DNA of 64,000 nucleotides from Caryophanales bacterium. Its GTDB lineage: Bacteria > Bacillota > Bacilli > JARBTR01. The stretch lies in the NCBI GenBank assembly GCA_029240105.1, contig JARBTR010000006.1, forward strand, positions 248,001 to 312,000, in the 5' to 3' direction. Below are positions 27,607 to 35,340 of the stretch, piece by piece; the stretch's first letter is position 1, and every line of letters begins with the position of its first letter. The notes beneath the pieces were generated by a model. It made no database searches. It was not told the DNA's origin and saw nothing but the letters and a program-made list of their open reading frames with translations. The translations under genes were made by a program, and so were the position numbers.

Positions 27607-27972
27607 CTACTTTAATTGTTGTTCTATAGATTTAGTTATATCTGAAATAACGTTACCTGTATGCTTTGTTTCTTTTTTTTCGATTAACATTACCCAGCAC
27701 TCGTCTTTAGCCACTGGCTTATGTCTAATACCTTTTTTAACTACATAAAAATCACCTTCATTTAGGGTGACTATATCTTCATCCAAATGTAAATCAAAGC
27801 TTCCTTTTATAACATAAAACATTTCATCTTCATTTTCATGATCGTGCCAAACGATGTCACCTTTTAACTTAGCTATTTTTATGTAATCTTCATTCACATC
27901 AGCTATTACTCTAGGAGACCAATAATCCTTAACTGAATTGAACAATTCAAGTATATTTCCATTTTCTTTCAT
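27607..27972 (-). CDS. Cupin domain protein
   Basis: This 121-residue single-domain cupin has motif 1 WHDHENEDEMFYVIKGSFDL (about 37-56, with metal-binding His and Glu residues) and motif 2 EGDFYVVKKGIRHKP (about 72-86). It is probably a small metal-binding enzyme or sensor; the substrate is unknown. It is convergent with the ABC operon. A poor RBS-like AAGGGTGAA precedes the ATG. Confidence 0.8.
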   Translation of the reverse strand: MKENGNILELFNSVKDYWSPRVIADVNEDYIKIAKLKGDIVWHDHENEDEMFYVIKGSFDLHLDEDIVTLNEGDFYVVKKGIRHKPVAKDECWVMLIEKKETKHTGNVISDITKSIEQQLK

Positions 27973-28018
27973 ATAATTTTATTCACCCTTCTTTACTTTT
28001 TATTATTTATTTTAATTT

Positions 28019-28306
28019 TTAAAATCTAAAAAAGCATTGATTAATTTTTCTAGAATGAAAGACACCATTTATAACAATTGTATCAATATCTCCATCCCTT
28101 TTTGTCTTAAGGTTTGAAGTGAACTTAGAAATGAGTTGCTGTAATTCGATGCCATCTACGTCTTTTGCCTTTTTTAGAAATTTATTGGCATTCTCACCAT
28201 TTAAAATTTTAACTTGCAAATCATACCAGTAGATAAATACTTTTTTATCCTTCTTGATCTCATAGGAAAAAACATGACCTGACGATTGATCCGTATTATT
28301 TTTCAT
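28019..28306 (-). CDS. Small conserved-looking protein, unknown function
   Basis: This 95-residue protein starts at ATG 28306 (GGGGAG ten bases upstream). The first 70 residues (SSGHVFSYEIKKDKKVFIYW, then NANKFLKKAKD and LISKFTSNLK) resemble, from memory, a family of roughly 70-residue proteins common in Bacillus. Those normally end soon after the Lys/Arg-rich NxK(R) segment. The 22 residues beyond that point (IDTIVINGVFHSRK...) look like an unusual extension. It is separated from the cupin gene by 46 bp. Confidence 0.5.
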   Translation of the reverse strand: MKNNTDQSSGHVFSYEIKKDKKVFIYWYDLQVKILNGENANKFLKKAKDVDGIELQQLISKFTSNLKTKRDGDIDTIVINGVFHSRKINQCFFRF

Positions 28307-28678
28307 CTGTTTACGTCTCCCCATTAAAACTAATAAAAACTCATCCTTATCATCTCATGTAAACTCATACCACTATTCACGGACGCAATGATGTTTTCCG
28401 AAAATCAAGCTCTTTTCAGCTTTTCCTATCTATTTTACATAATTTCCCTCTTCCCTTACCCATTTTTACTATTTTCTGGAATATAAAATAAAGAAGTTTT
28501 CCTAGATTGAAACAGGAAGACTTCTATTTCGAGCGTTTTTTATGTTTAAGACCAACATAGTGTAAAACTCAAACATCATCCCCCTTTAATTTACAAAAAA
28601 ATACAAAAATTTTTTTCTATTGTGACAATTTCCTAATGTCCTACCAAATAAAATATACACGGAAAGGGGGGCATTTTG

Positions 28679-28837
28679 ATGATTCCACCAATTACGCGAA
28701 TTAACGCTATCCCTAAATATTTACCTAAGAAAATTAATTCAGACAAAAAAGAAAAGACGTTGAAATCCTTAAATGATAGAAAAAGTATCTTTTTTAATGT
28801 AGGTGAAGGAAGAACTAGGATCGATATTAAAGCTTAA
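28679..28837 (+). CDS. Small basic protein (52 aa), unknown
   Basis: ATG 28679 lies seven bases after an excellent AAGGGGGG site and opens 52 codons (MIPPITRINAIPKYLPKKIN...). A proper terminator follows 31 bases after the stop. The product is basic and Lys-rich, with the C-terminal NVGEGRTRIDIKA. The family is not recognised. The ribosome site, intact frame and terminator together make a real gene likely. The 350 bp before it (28325-28678) show only one hairpin (about 28492-28532) and no gene. Confidence 0.6.
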   Translation: MIPPITRINAIPKYLPKKINSDKKEKTLKSLNDRKSIFFNVGEGRTRIDIKA

Positions 28838-28865
28838 TGAAAATTACTTACTATTGAAACATCGT

Positions 28866-28897
28866 TAGAAGAATCCAATGTATGGATTCTTTTTTAG
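28866..28897 (+). terminator. Terminator of the 52-aa gene
   Basis: Stem AGAATCCA/TGGATTCT followed by TTTTTT on the plus strand. Confidence 0.85.
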
Positions 28898-28942
28898 ATT
28901 CAATGCACTTGTTTCAGAAACTTAGTTAGTAGGAGTAATTTG

Positions 28943-29602
28943 TCACCCGTGAATTTCCCATGTGACGGTGACTGTATCCTCAAGGACAATGTCATCGGCA
29001 GTAATGTCTAACATGGGTACCCCTTTATCAGCCGTCTCAATCATTGCACTTTTATTCAAAGTAACCACTTGCTTTCGAATCTCAATTTCGCTCCAAGAGT
29101 AATCGATATTATTGACAGCACCTAAACTCACACCAGATGCGTAGCATAATATTTCGGCTTTTCTCCTTGAGTCCTCAACGGCTTTGGCAATCAAGTAATT
29201 CTTAGCTTGATCGGTATCCTTAAGGGTATGAAATACCTGAAAAGTGGGTCTGACTCTGCTTCGAACAACAGTATCTATAACAGAAGAAAGCATACGACTA
29301 CTTATAGGAAATTCAATTTTGAAGATGTGTTCACATACATACCCAATAAATCGTGACTTCCATACTTGACCTTCCTGATAGGATTCAAATTCGGGTCTCA
29401 CTTCAAATCGAATCGTTTTAAAATCCTCTTTTTTGAAACCATGATTTTGTAGATCGTTTTTTAATGTCTCGAAATCATTAATTGCTTGTTCAATCGTTCT
29501 TTGATAGGTGGGATGACGCGTCTCAATTCCGAACTGTATTCTCACTAAGTCTGGCGGCACAGAGATTTTCCCTCTCCCTGTAACCTTTATTTCTCTATTC
29601 AT
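28943..29602 (-). CDS. SIMPL domain protein (DUF541)
   Basis: The 219-residue protein matches the SIMPL/DUF541 family along its whole length: REIKVTGRGKISVPPDLVRI at the start, a KKEDFKTIRFEVRPEFE segment, and KAVEDSRRKAEILCYASGVSLG near 150-170. The function is unknown; relatives include periplasmic or envelope proteins, but no signal peptide is visible here. ATG 29602 with GAGG eight bases upstream is chosen over an in-frame ATG at 29623. Confidence 0.8.
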   Translation of the reverse strand: MNREIKVTGRGKISVPPDLVRIQFGIETRHPTYQRTIEQAINDFETLKNDLQNHGFKKEDFKTIRFEVRPEFESYQEGQVWKSRFIGYVCEHIFKIEFPISSRMLSSVIDTVVRSRVRPTFQVFHTLKDTDQAKNYLIAKAVEDSRRKAEILCYASGVSLGAVNNIDYSWSEIEIRKQVVTLNKSAMIETADKGVPMLDITADDIVLEDTVTVTWEIHG

Positions 29603-29662
29603 CAAAACCACCTCAACATTCATACTCTAAATAATCTATGTTGTTGATTCCGTTTTGCCTAC

Positions 29663-29690
29663 AAAAAAACTGAACCCTATGGCTCAGTTA
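29663..29690 (-). terminator. Orphan terminator hairpin
   Basis: ACTGAGCC/GGTTCAGT with seven T residues on the minus strand, upstream of the SIMPL gene. No intact minus-strand gene feeds it, so it may be the relic of a lost gene. Confidence 0.5.
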
Positions 29691-29894
29691 GACATCATTG
29701 AGAGAAGTAGAATTTTCATATTTTCTTATTCATCAAAAAGAAATAAACATTCAGTTAATTATACTCATGGGGAATTTAGGTAATCGTTCTATGAATTTTT
29801 TTATTTTTATTTCTAACAATTACACAAACATAGTTTCAAACTTGGTAATATGTCGTACTTTTTTGAATATTTTTTAGAAATCAGGAGGCATACC

Positions 29895-30788
29895 ATGACG
29901 AATACTAAATTTCAAAATGTTAAAAAAGTGCTTTGGGCAATTCTAATGGCAAATGTCGCAGTTGCATTGATAAAAATAATAGTTGGCACAATGATTAAAA
30001 GTTCAAGCCTTACCGCTGATGGCTTCCATTCAATCGCTGATGGCTCATCTAATATTATTGGTATTATTGGTATTGGTCTTGCTTCTAAGCCAGTGGACGA
30101 AGATCACCCTTATGGCCACAACAAATTTGAGACACTTTCTGCAATGTTGATTTCCGTAATGCTTTTTATTCTCGCCATTAAGTTGATATTGGATGCAATA
30201 ATCCGTATACAACATCCAATTTCACCTAAAATTACTACAATAAGTCTTATCGCTCTAATTATCACGCTTGTTATCAATATTTTAGTTTCGGTGATTGAAT
30301 ATCGAAAAGGTAAGCAGATGAACAGTCACATATTAATATCAGATTCACTACATACTCGCAGTGATGTTTATGTTTCTATAGGAGTTCTCATTTCATTAAT
30401 TTGTATTCGGCTCGGACTTCCTCCAATAATTGACCCAATTATGTGCTTTGTTGTTGCGTGTTTTATCATACATGCAGCGTACGAAATAATTTCTGATAAT
30501 ATCGGTACCCTTGTTGATAAGGCGGTTCTGGATCAGCAAAAAATAAAGGAAATTGTTATGAGCTTCGGACAAGTCAAAGATTCCCATAAAATCCGAAGTC
30601 GAGGTTCTGGTGATGATTTGTACATCGATATGCACCTTATGACAGATCCCACAATGAGCATTGAACAATCGCACGAACTTGTACACCATATTGAGGAGAG
30701 GTTAAATGCTGAGTTTCCACAGAACATCCAAATAATCGCCCATTTAGAGCCCTATTGGGAAGACAAGACTTATAATAATGATAAATAA
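29895..30788 (+). CDS. Cation diffusion facilitator (CDF) transporter
   Basis: The 297-residue protein has six membrane helices (about 12-205) and a C-terminal cytosolic domain (about 210-290). The metal site motifs are visible: DGFHSIADGSSN in helix 2 and DSLHTRSD in helix 5, plus DHPYGHNKFE. Family members export Zn2+, Mn2+, Co2+ or Fe2+ by proton antiport. The HxxxD/HxxxD pattern of the sites does not settle the metal. ATG 29895 with AGGAGG six bases upstream is chosen over an earlier in-frame ATG at 29850. Confidence 0.9.
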   Translation: MTNTKFQNVKKVLWAILMANVAVALIKIIVGTMIKSSSLTADGFHSIADGSSNIIGIIGIGLASKPVDEDHPYGHNKFETLSAMLISVMLFILAIKLILDAIIRIQHPISPKITTISLIALIITLVINILVSVIEYRKGKQMNSHILISDSLHTRSDVYVSIGVLISLICIRLGLPPIIDPIMCFVVACFIIHAAYEIISDNIGTLVDKAVLDQQKIKEIVMSFGQVKDSHKIRSRGSGDDLYIDMHLMTDPTMSIEQSHELVHHIEERLNAEFPQNIQIIAHLEPYWEDKTYNNDK

Positions 30789-30829
30789 TTGAGATGTATA
30801 TTTTTAATCTGAAGATCTATATAACACAC

Positions 30830-31285
30830 TCAAATCTTTGCAATTAACCTATCAATTATCTGTGATACATCTTGTAAAATCGTTTTCCATTTTTCTCTTA
30901 AAGTTTTGCTTAATCCAATATGGAACCTTATCTCATAAGGCTCCACTCCTATGAGATAGCCCTTAATTGATTCTTTCTGCTGATACAATGATTGAAACAA
31001 GTGAAAGTTATGCGCTGATAAGTCTAAAGTTTGACATTCATGTAAATTGGCAAGTGGATAAACAGTTATCTCTCCTGGTTTTTTTCCTGAAAATACTGCA
31101 TCCACAATGATAACAAATGTAGCCTTCTTTATTTGATCCATGCAGTAATCTATATCTGATTCTCCAATTAAAAAAGTTACATGAGATGTACGATTCAGCT
31201 TGGATAGTTGCTCAATTAGATAAATTCCAATTCCATCATCCATCATTAATCGATTGCCTATACCTAAAACCATTATTTTTTCCAT
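30830..31285 (-). CDS. Hydrogenase maturation endopeptidase (HyaD/HybD family)
   Basis: A 151-residue protease that trims the C-terminal peptide of the [NiFe] large subunit after nickel insertion. It has LGIGNRLMMDDGIG at the start (nickel-sensing Asp/Glu), a DAVFSGKKPGEI segment near residue 60 and a C-terminal helix. The start at 31285 overlaps the large-subunit stop (TAATG) and has AAAGGTG upstream. It is the last gene of the four-gene hydrogenase operon. The conserved His is in SAHNFHLFQSL. Confidence 0.88.
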   Translation of the reverse strand: MEKIMVLGIGNRLMMDDGIGIYLIEQLSKLNRTSHVTFLIGESDIDYCMDQIKKATFVIIVDAVFSGKKPGEITVYPLANLHECQTLDLSAHNFHLFQSLYQQKESIKGYLIGVEPYEIRFHIGLSKTLREKWKTILQDVSQIIDRLIAKI

Positions 31286-32691
31286 TAAAACACCTTTATG
31301 GTTTTCACTTGTTTTCCTGGACGATATACATGAGTCGCACATGACATACACGGATCAAAGGAACGAAGAATTCTACCAATCTCTGCAGGTTTATCTGGAT
31401 TCTGAATGGGTGTACCGACTAAGGCCTCTTCAGCAGTACCTCTAAAACCATTATCATCTCTAGTTGAAAAATCCCATGTGGAAGGTGTAATGATTTGATA
31501 GGAAGAGATTTTATTATCTCGAATCTTTAACCAATGGCCTAAAGCCCCTCTCGTTGTATCCACTAACCCTCTTCCTGTTGTCAATTCTGGAAGTTCATAT
31601 TTTTTTTGTACATCTACTCCTGGAATAATTTGCTGAAGTAATATTTTTATAATTCTTGTGATTTTCTTTGCTTCTAGTGCTCTGGCAATCGTTCGATCCA
31701 TAGCGGAGATTCCGTTGTTATAGGCTCCACTTAGTATTAATCTTGCCAATGGTCCGACCTCAAAAGGGCGACTATTATATCTTGGTGCCTTCACCCAGGA
31801 ATAGGCTTTTTCTTTGTCCATATCCGGCTCTGTTACTTCTTCATTTGGTTTATTGCTGTCAGTTACTGATTTAAAATAGGAGTAATCTATTTTTTCTTGA
31901 ATTTTGCTTTCATCAAATGCTTCAACAGATTCCATTGTGGATACAAGTGGATCAACATATAGTGTGCCTAACTCCTTATAATGGTTAAAAGCACCATAGG
32001 TTAAAAGGTTGCCATACCCTCTGCCAATGCGGAAATAGTCTGCATAGAAATGCGATATCTCATATACATCTGGAATCATTTTTTCATCAATAAATCTGGT
32101 AATTTCCCCTAAAATAGAATCGATATGTACGACCTTCTCGGCTGTTGCCTGTGTTGTTATCCCTCCAATAAAAACCCCATGATTATGTGGAGCTTTACCT
32201 CCTAAAACGGCTAACATCTCGTGAGCTAGACGACTGTACTTGAGGGAATCAAAGTAATGCTGCGAAATCCGGTCATTACTGTTTTTGGGTAATCGAAAAT
32301 CGTCATGGTCGGACTGAAAAAGAGAGTTTTGTTCAAACTTTACATAGTCAGGAACAGTATATTGATAAAAATGGCGTATATGATTTTGTAAAAACTCACA
32401 ACAATGAATGATATCTCGCAAATATTTTCCTTGTTCCATTGGTTCAATGTGCAAAGCATCTTCTAAAGCACGGGATGAAGCAATTGAGTGGGCTGCAGAG
32501 CAAATGCCACATATTCGCTGTGTAAAATAAACGGCATCAAACGGACTTCTCCCTACTAACATTTGCTCAAAGCCGCGAAATAAATTCCCTTTTGTTTTAA
32601 CATCAACGACTTTATTCTGGTCGATAATCACATCAATTTCCATAAAACCGCTAATTCGTGTCAATGGATTAATCACAATTCTCTTACTCAT
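31285..32691 (-). CDS. [NiFe] hydrogenase large subunit
   Basis: This 468-residue catalytic subunit carries both nickel motifs: RICGICSAAH (about 59-68) and FDPCMSCATHVY near the C-terminus (Cys about 451 and 454). The 14-15 residues after the His are the peptide expected to be removed by the protease encoded next. It oxidises or produces H2 with the small subunit. The start overlaps the small-subunit stop by eight bases. No hyp accessory genes (hypABCDEF) are in the window, so they must lie elsewhere. Confidence 0.95.
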   Translation of the reverse strand: MSKRIVINPLTRISGFMEIDVIIDQNKVVDVKTKGNLFRGFEQMLVGRSPFDAVYFTQRICGICSAAHSIASSRALEDALHIEPMEQGKYLRDIIHCCEFLQNHIRHFYQYTVPDYVKFEQNSLFQSDHDDFRLPKNSNDRISQHYFDSLKYSRLAHEMLAVLGGKAPHNHGVFIGGITTQATAEKVVHIDSILGEITRFIDEKMIPDVYEISHFYADYFRIGRGYGNLLTYGAFNHYKELGTLYVDPLVSTMESVEAFDESKIQEKIDYSYFKSVTDSNKPNEEVTEPDMDKEKAYSWVKAPRYNSRPFEVGPLARLILSGAYNNGISAMDRTIARALEAKKITRIIKILLQQIIPGVDVQKKYELPELTTGRGLVDTTRGALGHWLKIRDNKISSYQIITPSTWDFSTRDDNGFRGTAEEALVGTPIQNPDKPAEIGRILRSFDPCMSCATHVYRPGKQVKTIKVF

Positions 32692-33589
32692 TCTTCACCA
32701 CCCTTGTCGTATCATAGCTAATGAACGGTGCCATGGCATCTGGAAAACCAAACTGAGCACAGCCAATGCATGGCGTATTATCTCCTATCGGCCAATTCAC
32801 ATGACCATTCCATTGTCTTGTTGGACAATCTACTCTCGTCACAGGTCCCCGACATCCGAGCTTAAATAAACATGTTTGATCGCCTAACTTCTCAGCAAAA
32901 ATCCCTCGGTCAAAAAACGGCCTTCGCGGACAACGGTCATGGATAATCGTGCTATAAAACATTAAAGGCCGGTTTAAATTGTCTGTTTCCGGCTCCCCAT
33001 ATAATAAAAGATGCGCTAATGTCCCTAAAAACCAGTCTGGATGAACAGGACATCCTGGAAGTTTAATCATGTTTTTGTCAGGTAGGACCTGTTGTAGCCC
33101 CACAGATTGGGATGGATTGGGTTTTGCTGCACTTACCCCGCCATGTGTGGCACAAGCCCCCACTGCTAAAATATGTGAAGCCCTTTCCCCGAGCATCTTA
33201 GCTGCATGAAGGCCAGTAAGAGGCTTTCCTTGCCAGCTGCCGATAATATTGTATAAACCATTATTTTTTAACGCCACAGCTCCCTCAACTGCCAAAATAA
33301 ACTCTTCGTTCATCGCCTTTATTAATTTCTCGATAGCCCGATCACCCTCAGCGGCCATTAAACTATTGCAATAACAAAGATCAACCATTGAATTTAACGT
33401 GTACTCAAAGTCGGGATTCTGCCCGTTTAATAAGGAAATGATATTACCGGAACAACCATTTAATTCTAAGTATATGAGTGGTTTTTTCTTGATAATCCCC
33501 TTTTTGATGTTCTTCAGTGCTGTACTTGTTAACCTTTCAGCAATAGCTTCATTTGTTAAAGACTTTGGCACTAATATTTGTCCTTTCAT
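32684..33589 (-). CDS. [NiFe] hydrogenase small (iron-sulfur) subunit
   Basis: The 301-residue electron-transfer subunit has Cys ligands for three clusters: LNGCSGN, VGACATHGG and LPGCPVHPDW (proximal); HDRCPRRPFF with CLFKLGCRGP (distal region); CPTRQWN and CIGCAQFGFPD (medial). There is no twin-arginine signal or C-terminal anchor, so the enzyme is cytoplasmic, as in group 2 or other soluble types; I cannot fix the subgroup. ATG 33589 shares its A with the stop of the cytochrome-b5-like gene and has GGGAGG eight bases upstream. Confidence 0.93.
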   Translation of the reverse strand: MKGQILVPKSLTNEAIAERLTSTALKNIKKGIIKKKPLIYLELNGCSGNIISLLNGQNPDFEYTLNSMVDLCYCNSLMAAEGDRAIEKLIKAMNEEFILAVEGAVALKNNGLYNIIGSWQGKPLTGLHAAKMLGERASHILAVGACATHGGVSAAKPNPSQSVGLQQVLPDKNMIKLPGCPVHPDWFLGTLAHLLLYGEPETDNLNRPLMFYSTIIHDRCPRRPFFDRGIFAEKLGDQTCLFKLGCRGPVTRVDCPTRQWNGHVNWPIGDNTPCIGCAQFGFPDAMAPFISYDTTRVVKNE

Positions 33590-34116
33590 CAAACCAACCT
33601 CCCTACAATGGGTATTGTAGCTAAGATCGATTGCTTCCCGTCATGACAAGAAGCAAATTCCTGCGAATAATCTTTGCCTGCAATTAAGCCAAAGTGGGTA
33701 GCAGCAGCCCAGGCACGGTTGGTAGTCACGTCATAGACAATGCCATTAACCGCAACATAGGCAGGTCTCCCATTTTTTCCATTAAATTTGGCTAATTCTC
33801 CAATTGTAAATGTTCGTTGATTAGATTGTGATATAGGTGTATTGGGTAAAGGAGTAATAGAAGGAATCTGTCCTTGATTTAAATTCCATGAAGGAACTGG
33901 AGCTGATAGTTGTGAAGGTAAAATATGATAACTAGCTTTTTCTTGATTCACCAACCATTCAGTAAGAAAATGAATAGTTGAAAGTGCATCCCATAACCGT
34001 TGAAGAATTTGTTGATTAACAGAAGTGTCACTCATTGTAGATAACGTATTGATATCATAACGTGATTGTGTAACAAGATAATTTATTTGCATTCGTATCA
34101 TTTCGATGTTTTGCAT
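33589..34116 (-). CDS. Cytochrome b5-like heme-binding protein of the hydrogenase operon
   Basis: This 175-residue protein has a helical N-terminal part (about 1-60), a Pro-rich linker (about 68-98) and a cytochrome b5-like heme/steroid-binding domain (about 100-175): RTFTIGELAKFNGKNG, AYVAVNGIVYDVT, then ATHFGLIAGKDYSQEFASCH with two candidate axial His. It starts the operon and is translationally coupled to the small subunit. It probably takes or gives electrons to the hydrogenase, perhaps linking it to the membrane. It has no membrane helix. Confidence 0.85.
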   Translation of the reverse strand: MQNIEMIRMQINYLVTQSRYDINTLSTMSDTSVNQQILQRLWDALSTIHFLTEWLVNQEKASYHILPSQLSAPVPSWNLNQGQIPSITPLPNTPISQSNQRTFTIGELAKFNGKNGRPAYVAVNGIVYDVTTNRAWAAATHFGLIAGKDYSQEFASCHDGKQSILATIPIVGRLV

Positions 34117-34236
34117 GATATTATCCCCTTTAGTCCATTCCTCCTATCCTATGCTTACGTATCAGAATGATTAACAAATTAAAGGCAAAAGCTAACCAGA
34201 TAAACGATTATATCTTTTTGTTTTAACTACGGCACT

Positions 34237-34242
34237 ATTATA
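34237..34242 (-). promoter_or_regulatory. Likely -10 box of the hydrogenase operon
   Basis: A perfect TATAAT lies 120 bases before the first hydrogenase gene; the -35 region is weak, so an activator or another sigma factor may be needed. It lies right beside the edge of the rlmD-tail island. Confidence 0.45.
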
Positions 34243-34319
34243 TCCACTTTGCTAGAATCATGTAATCTAGCTTCTTCTGAAGCTATTTTAATAATCTCCG
34301 ACAAAAGTTTTTATTACAA

Positions 34320-34352
34320 AAAAGTAAGAGCCTTCCATTTAGGAAAGGCTCT
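34320..34352 (-). terminator. Terminator behind rlmD-like tail 3
   Basis: Stem AGAGCCTTTCC/GGAAGGCTCT followed by TACTTTTTT on the minus strand. It stands behind the rlmD-like 3' end at 34371-34431, as an original gene terminator would. Confidence 0.8.
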
Positions 34353-34370
34353 ATACTCACTATTACATCT

Positions 34371-34431
34371 TTATTTATCTTTTTTTACAAGCAAAAAAAC
34401 ACACTCAACATGCCCCGAGTGTATTTCACAG
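34371..34431 (-). repeat. rlmD-like 3' end copy (att-like site 3)
   Basis: The minus strand reads C-E-I-H-S-G-H-V-E-C-V-F-L-L-V-K-K-D-K-stop in frame. It matches the RlmD C-terminus around GHVECV and shares CATGTTGAGTGTGT with true rlmD. The 5' side, GAAATACACTCGGG, is shared with sites 2 and 4 rather than with rlmD, as expected for an element end. It marks the left limit of the island. Confidence 0.75.
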
Positions 34432-34468
34432 TACAATTTCAAATCGTAAAAACAGTTAAGACAGAGTA

Positions 34469-35230
34469 TTAATCAATCTTACGCCACTTCAAATTAAGCG
34501 CTTTTATATAACTTACTTCAAAGTTCATTTCTTCATTTTGTAAAACATCATCAGCCCAAAAAATACTTTCGTCTTTAACAACTAATGTCCCACCATAAAT
34601 CTCACGAGAAAAGTTCTCTTGTGCTGGTATCAAGTTCATTGCAATTAATCCTTCAAAACACAACTCTACAATTCCGTACCAACCTGAGTTGTCAAATGTA
34701 ACAGTTAATCTTCTTTGCCCATAATCTTCTTCATAAACTATTTTTTCAATAATTGAATCATGAAATCCCACAAAATCTTTTAAAAAATCATTCGCATCTT
34801 CTTCAGTTGAAATGTAAGTCCAAATATTGATATCTTCCGGCTTGCGGATTTGAATGTTAACTTGCTCTTTAGCTACACTCTTTTCATTTAATAATCGAAA
34901 CATAAAATCAAAATTTTGAAACACTTCATCATAGCCAGAAAAAGATTCTACATTATCTTTAAATCCATGATCTTTGCAATATTTTTTAAATTTCAATAAA
35001 TATGTTTTTTCATAAGTCACCCAACCATTTTGGTCAGAATTGATTACTGCATACTTTGGTGTTAACTTCTGTTCGCTTTTATCAATATAATCAACCAGTT
35101 CAAATGAGCAAGTAAAAGGATTTAGTAAAATTGCTTGCTGATAATATCCTTGATTCAATTTTCCATACACGATTGACTTGTAAAATCTATCATTATCTTT
35201 ATCATATACACGTACAAACATTTTACTCAT
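34469..35230 (-). CDS. Unknown protein, cargo block 3
   Basis: This 253-residue soluble protein belongs to no family I recognise. Its C-terminal half (about 150-250) contains FHDSIIEKIVYEED...RRLTVTF followed by a beta-rich region. It resembles the N-terminus of the neighbouring GIY-YIG fusion (LHDGRIENIFYEGNFLKLIV) and some polymorphic-toxin immunity proteins. It lies alone between rlmD-like tails 3 and 4, with only about 30 bases from tail 4 to its ATG and a weak ribosome site (GTAGAG). It may depend on read-through. Confidence 0.6.
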   Translation of the reverse strand: MSKMFVRVYDKDNDRFYKSIVYGKLNQGYYQQAILLNPFTCSFELVDYIDKSEQKLTPKYAVINSDQNGWVTYEKTYLLKFKKYCKDHGFKDNVESFSGYDEVFQNFDFMFRLLNEKSVAKEQVNIQIRKPEDINIWTYISTEEDANDFLKDFVGFHDSIIEKIVYEEDYGQRRLTVTFDNSGWYGIVELCFEGLIAMNLIPAQENFSREIYGGTLVVKDESIFWADDVLQNEEMNFEVSYIKALNLKWRKID

Positions 35231-35261
35231 CTCTACAATTTTATTGTAAGTCTTTGCTTAT

Positions 35262-35315
35262 CTATTCTTTCACAAACAATGCGACACTTTCGCAGTGTCC
35301 CGGGTGTATTTAAAA
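35262..35315 (-). repeat. rlmD-like 3' end copy (att-like site 4, diverged)
   Basis: The minus strand reads I-H-P-G-H-C-E-S-V-A-L-F-V-K-E-stop in frame. It is a diverged RlmD-family C-terminus, with AAATACACCCGGGACA on its 5' side as in sites 2 and 3. It separates cargo blocks 2 and 3. No terminator follows it. Confidence 0.6.
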
Positions 35316-35340
35316 GATAGAAGAAACTTGATAAAAGCTA

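Noticed and set aside
27575..27640. GGAGG followed by TTG-ATG and about 12 codons on the plus strand
   Set aside because: It runs into the 3' end of the cupin gene and stops; at best a relic of a lost gene.
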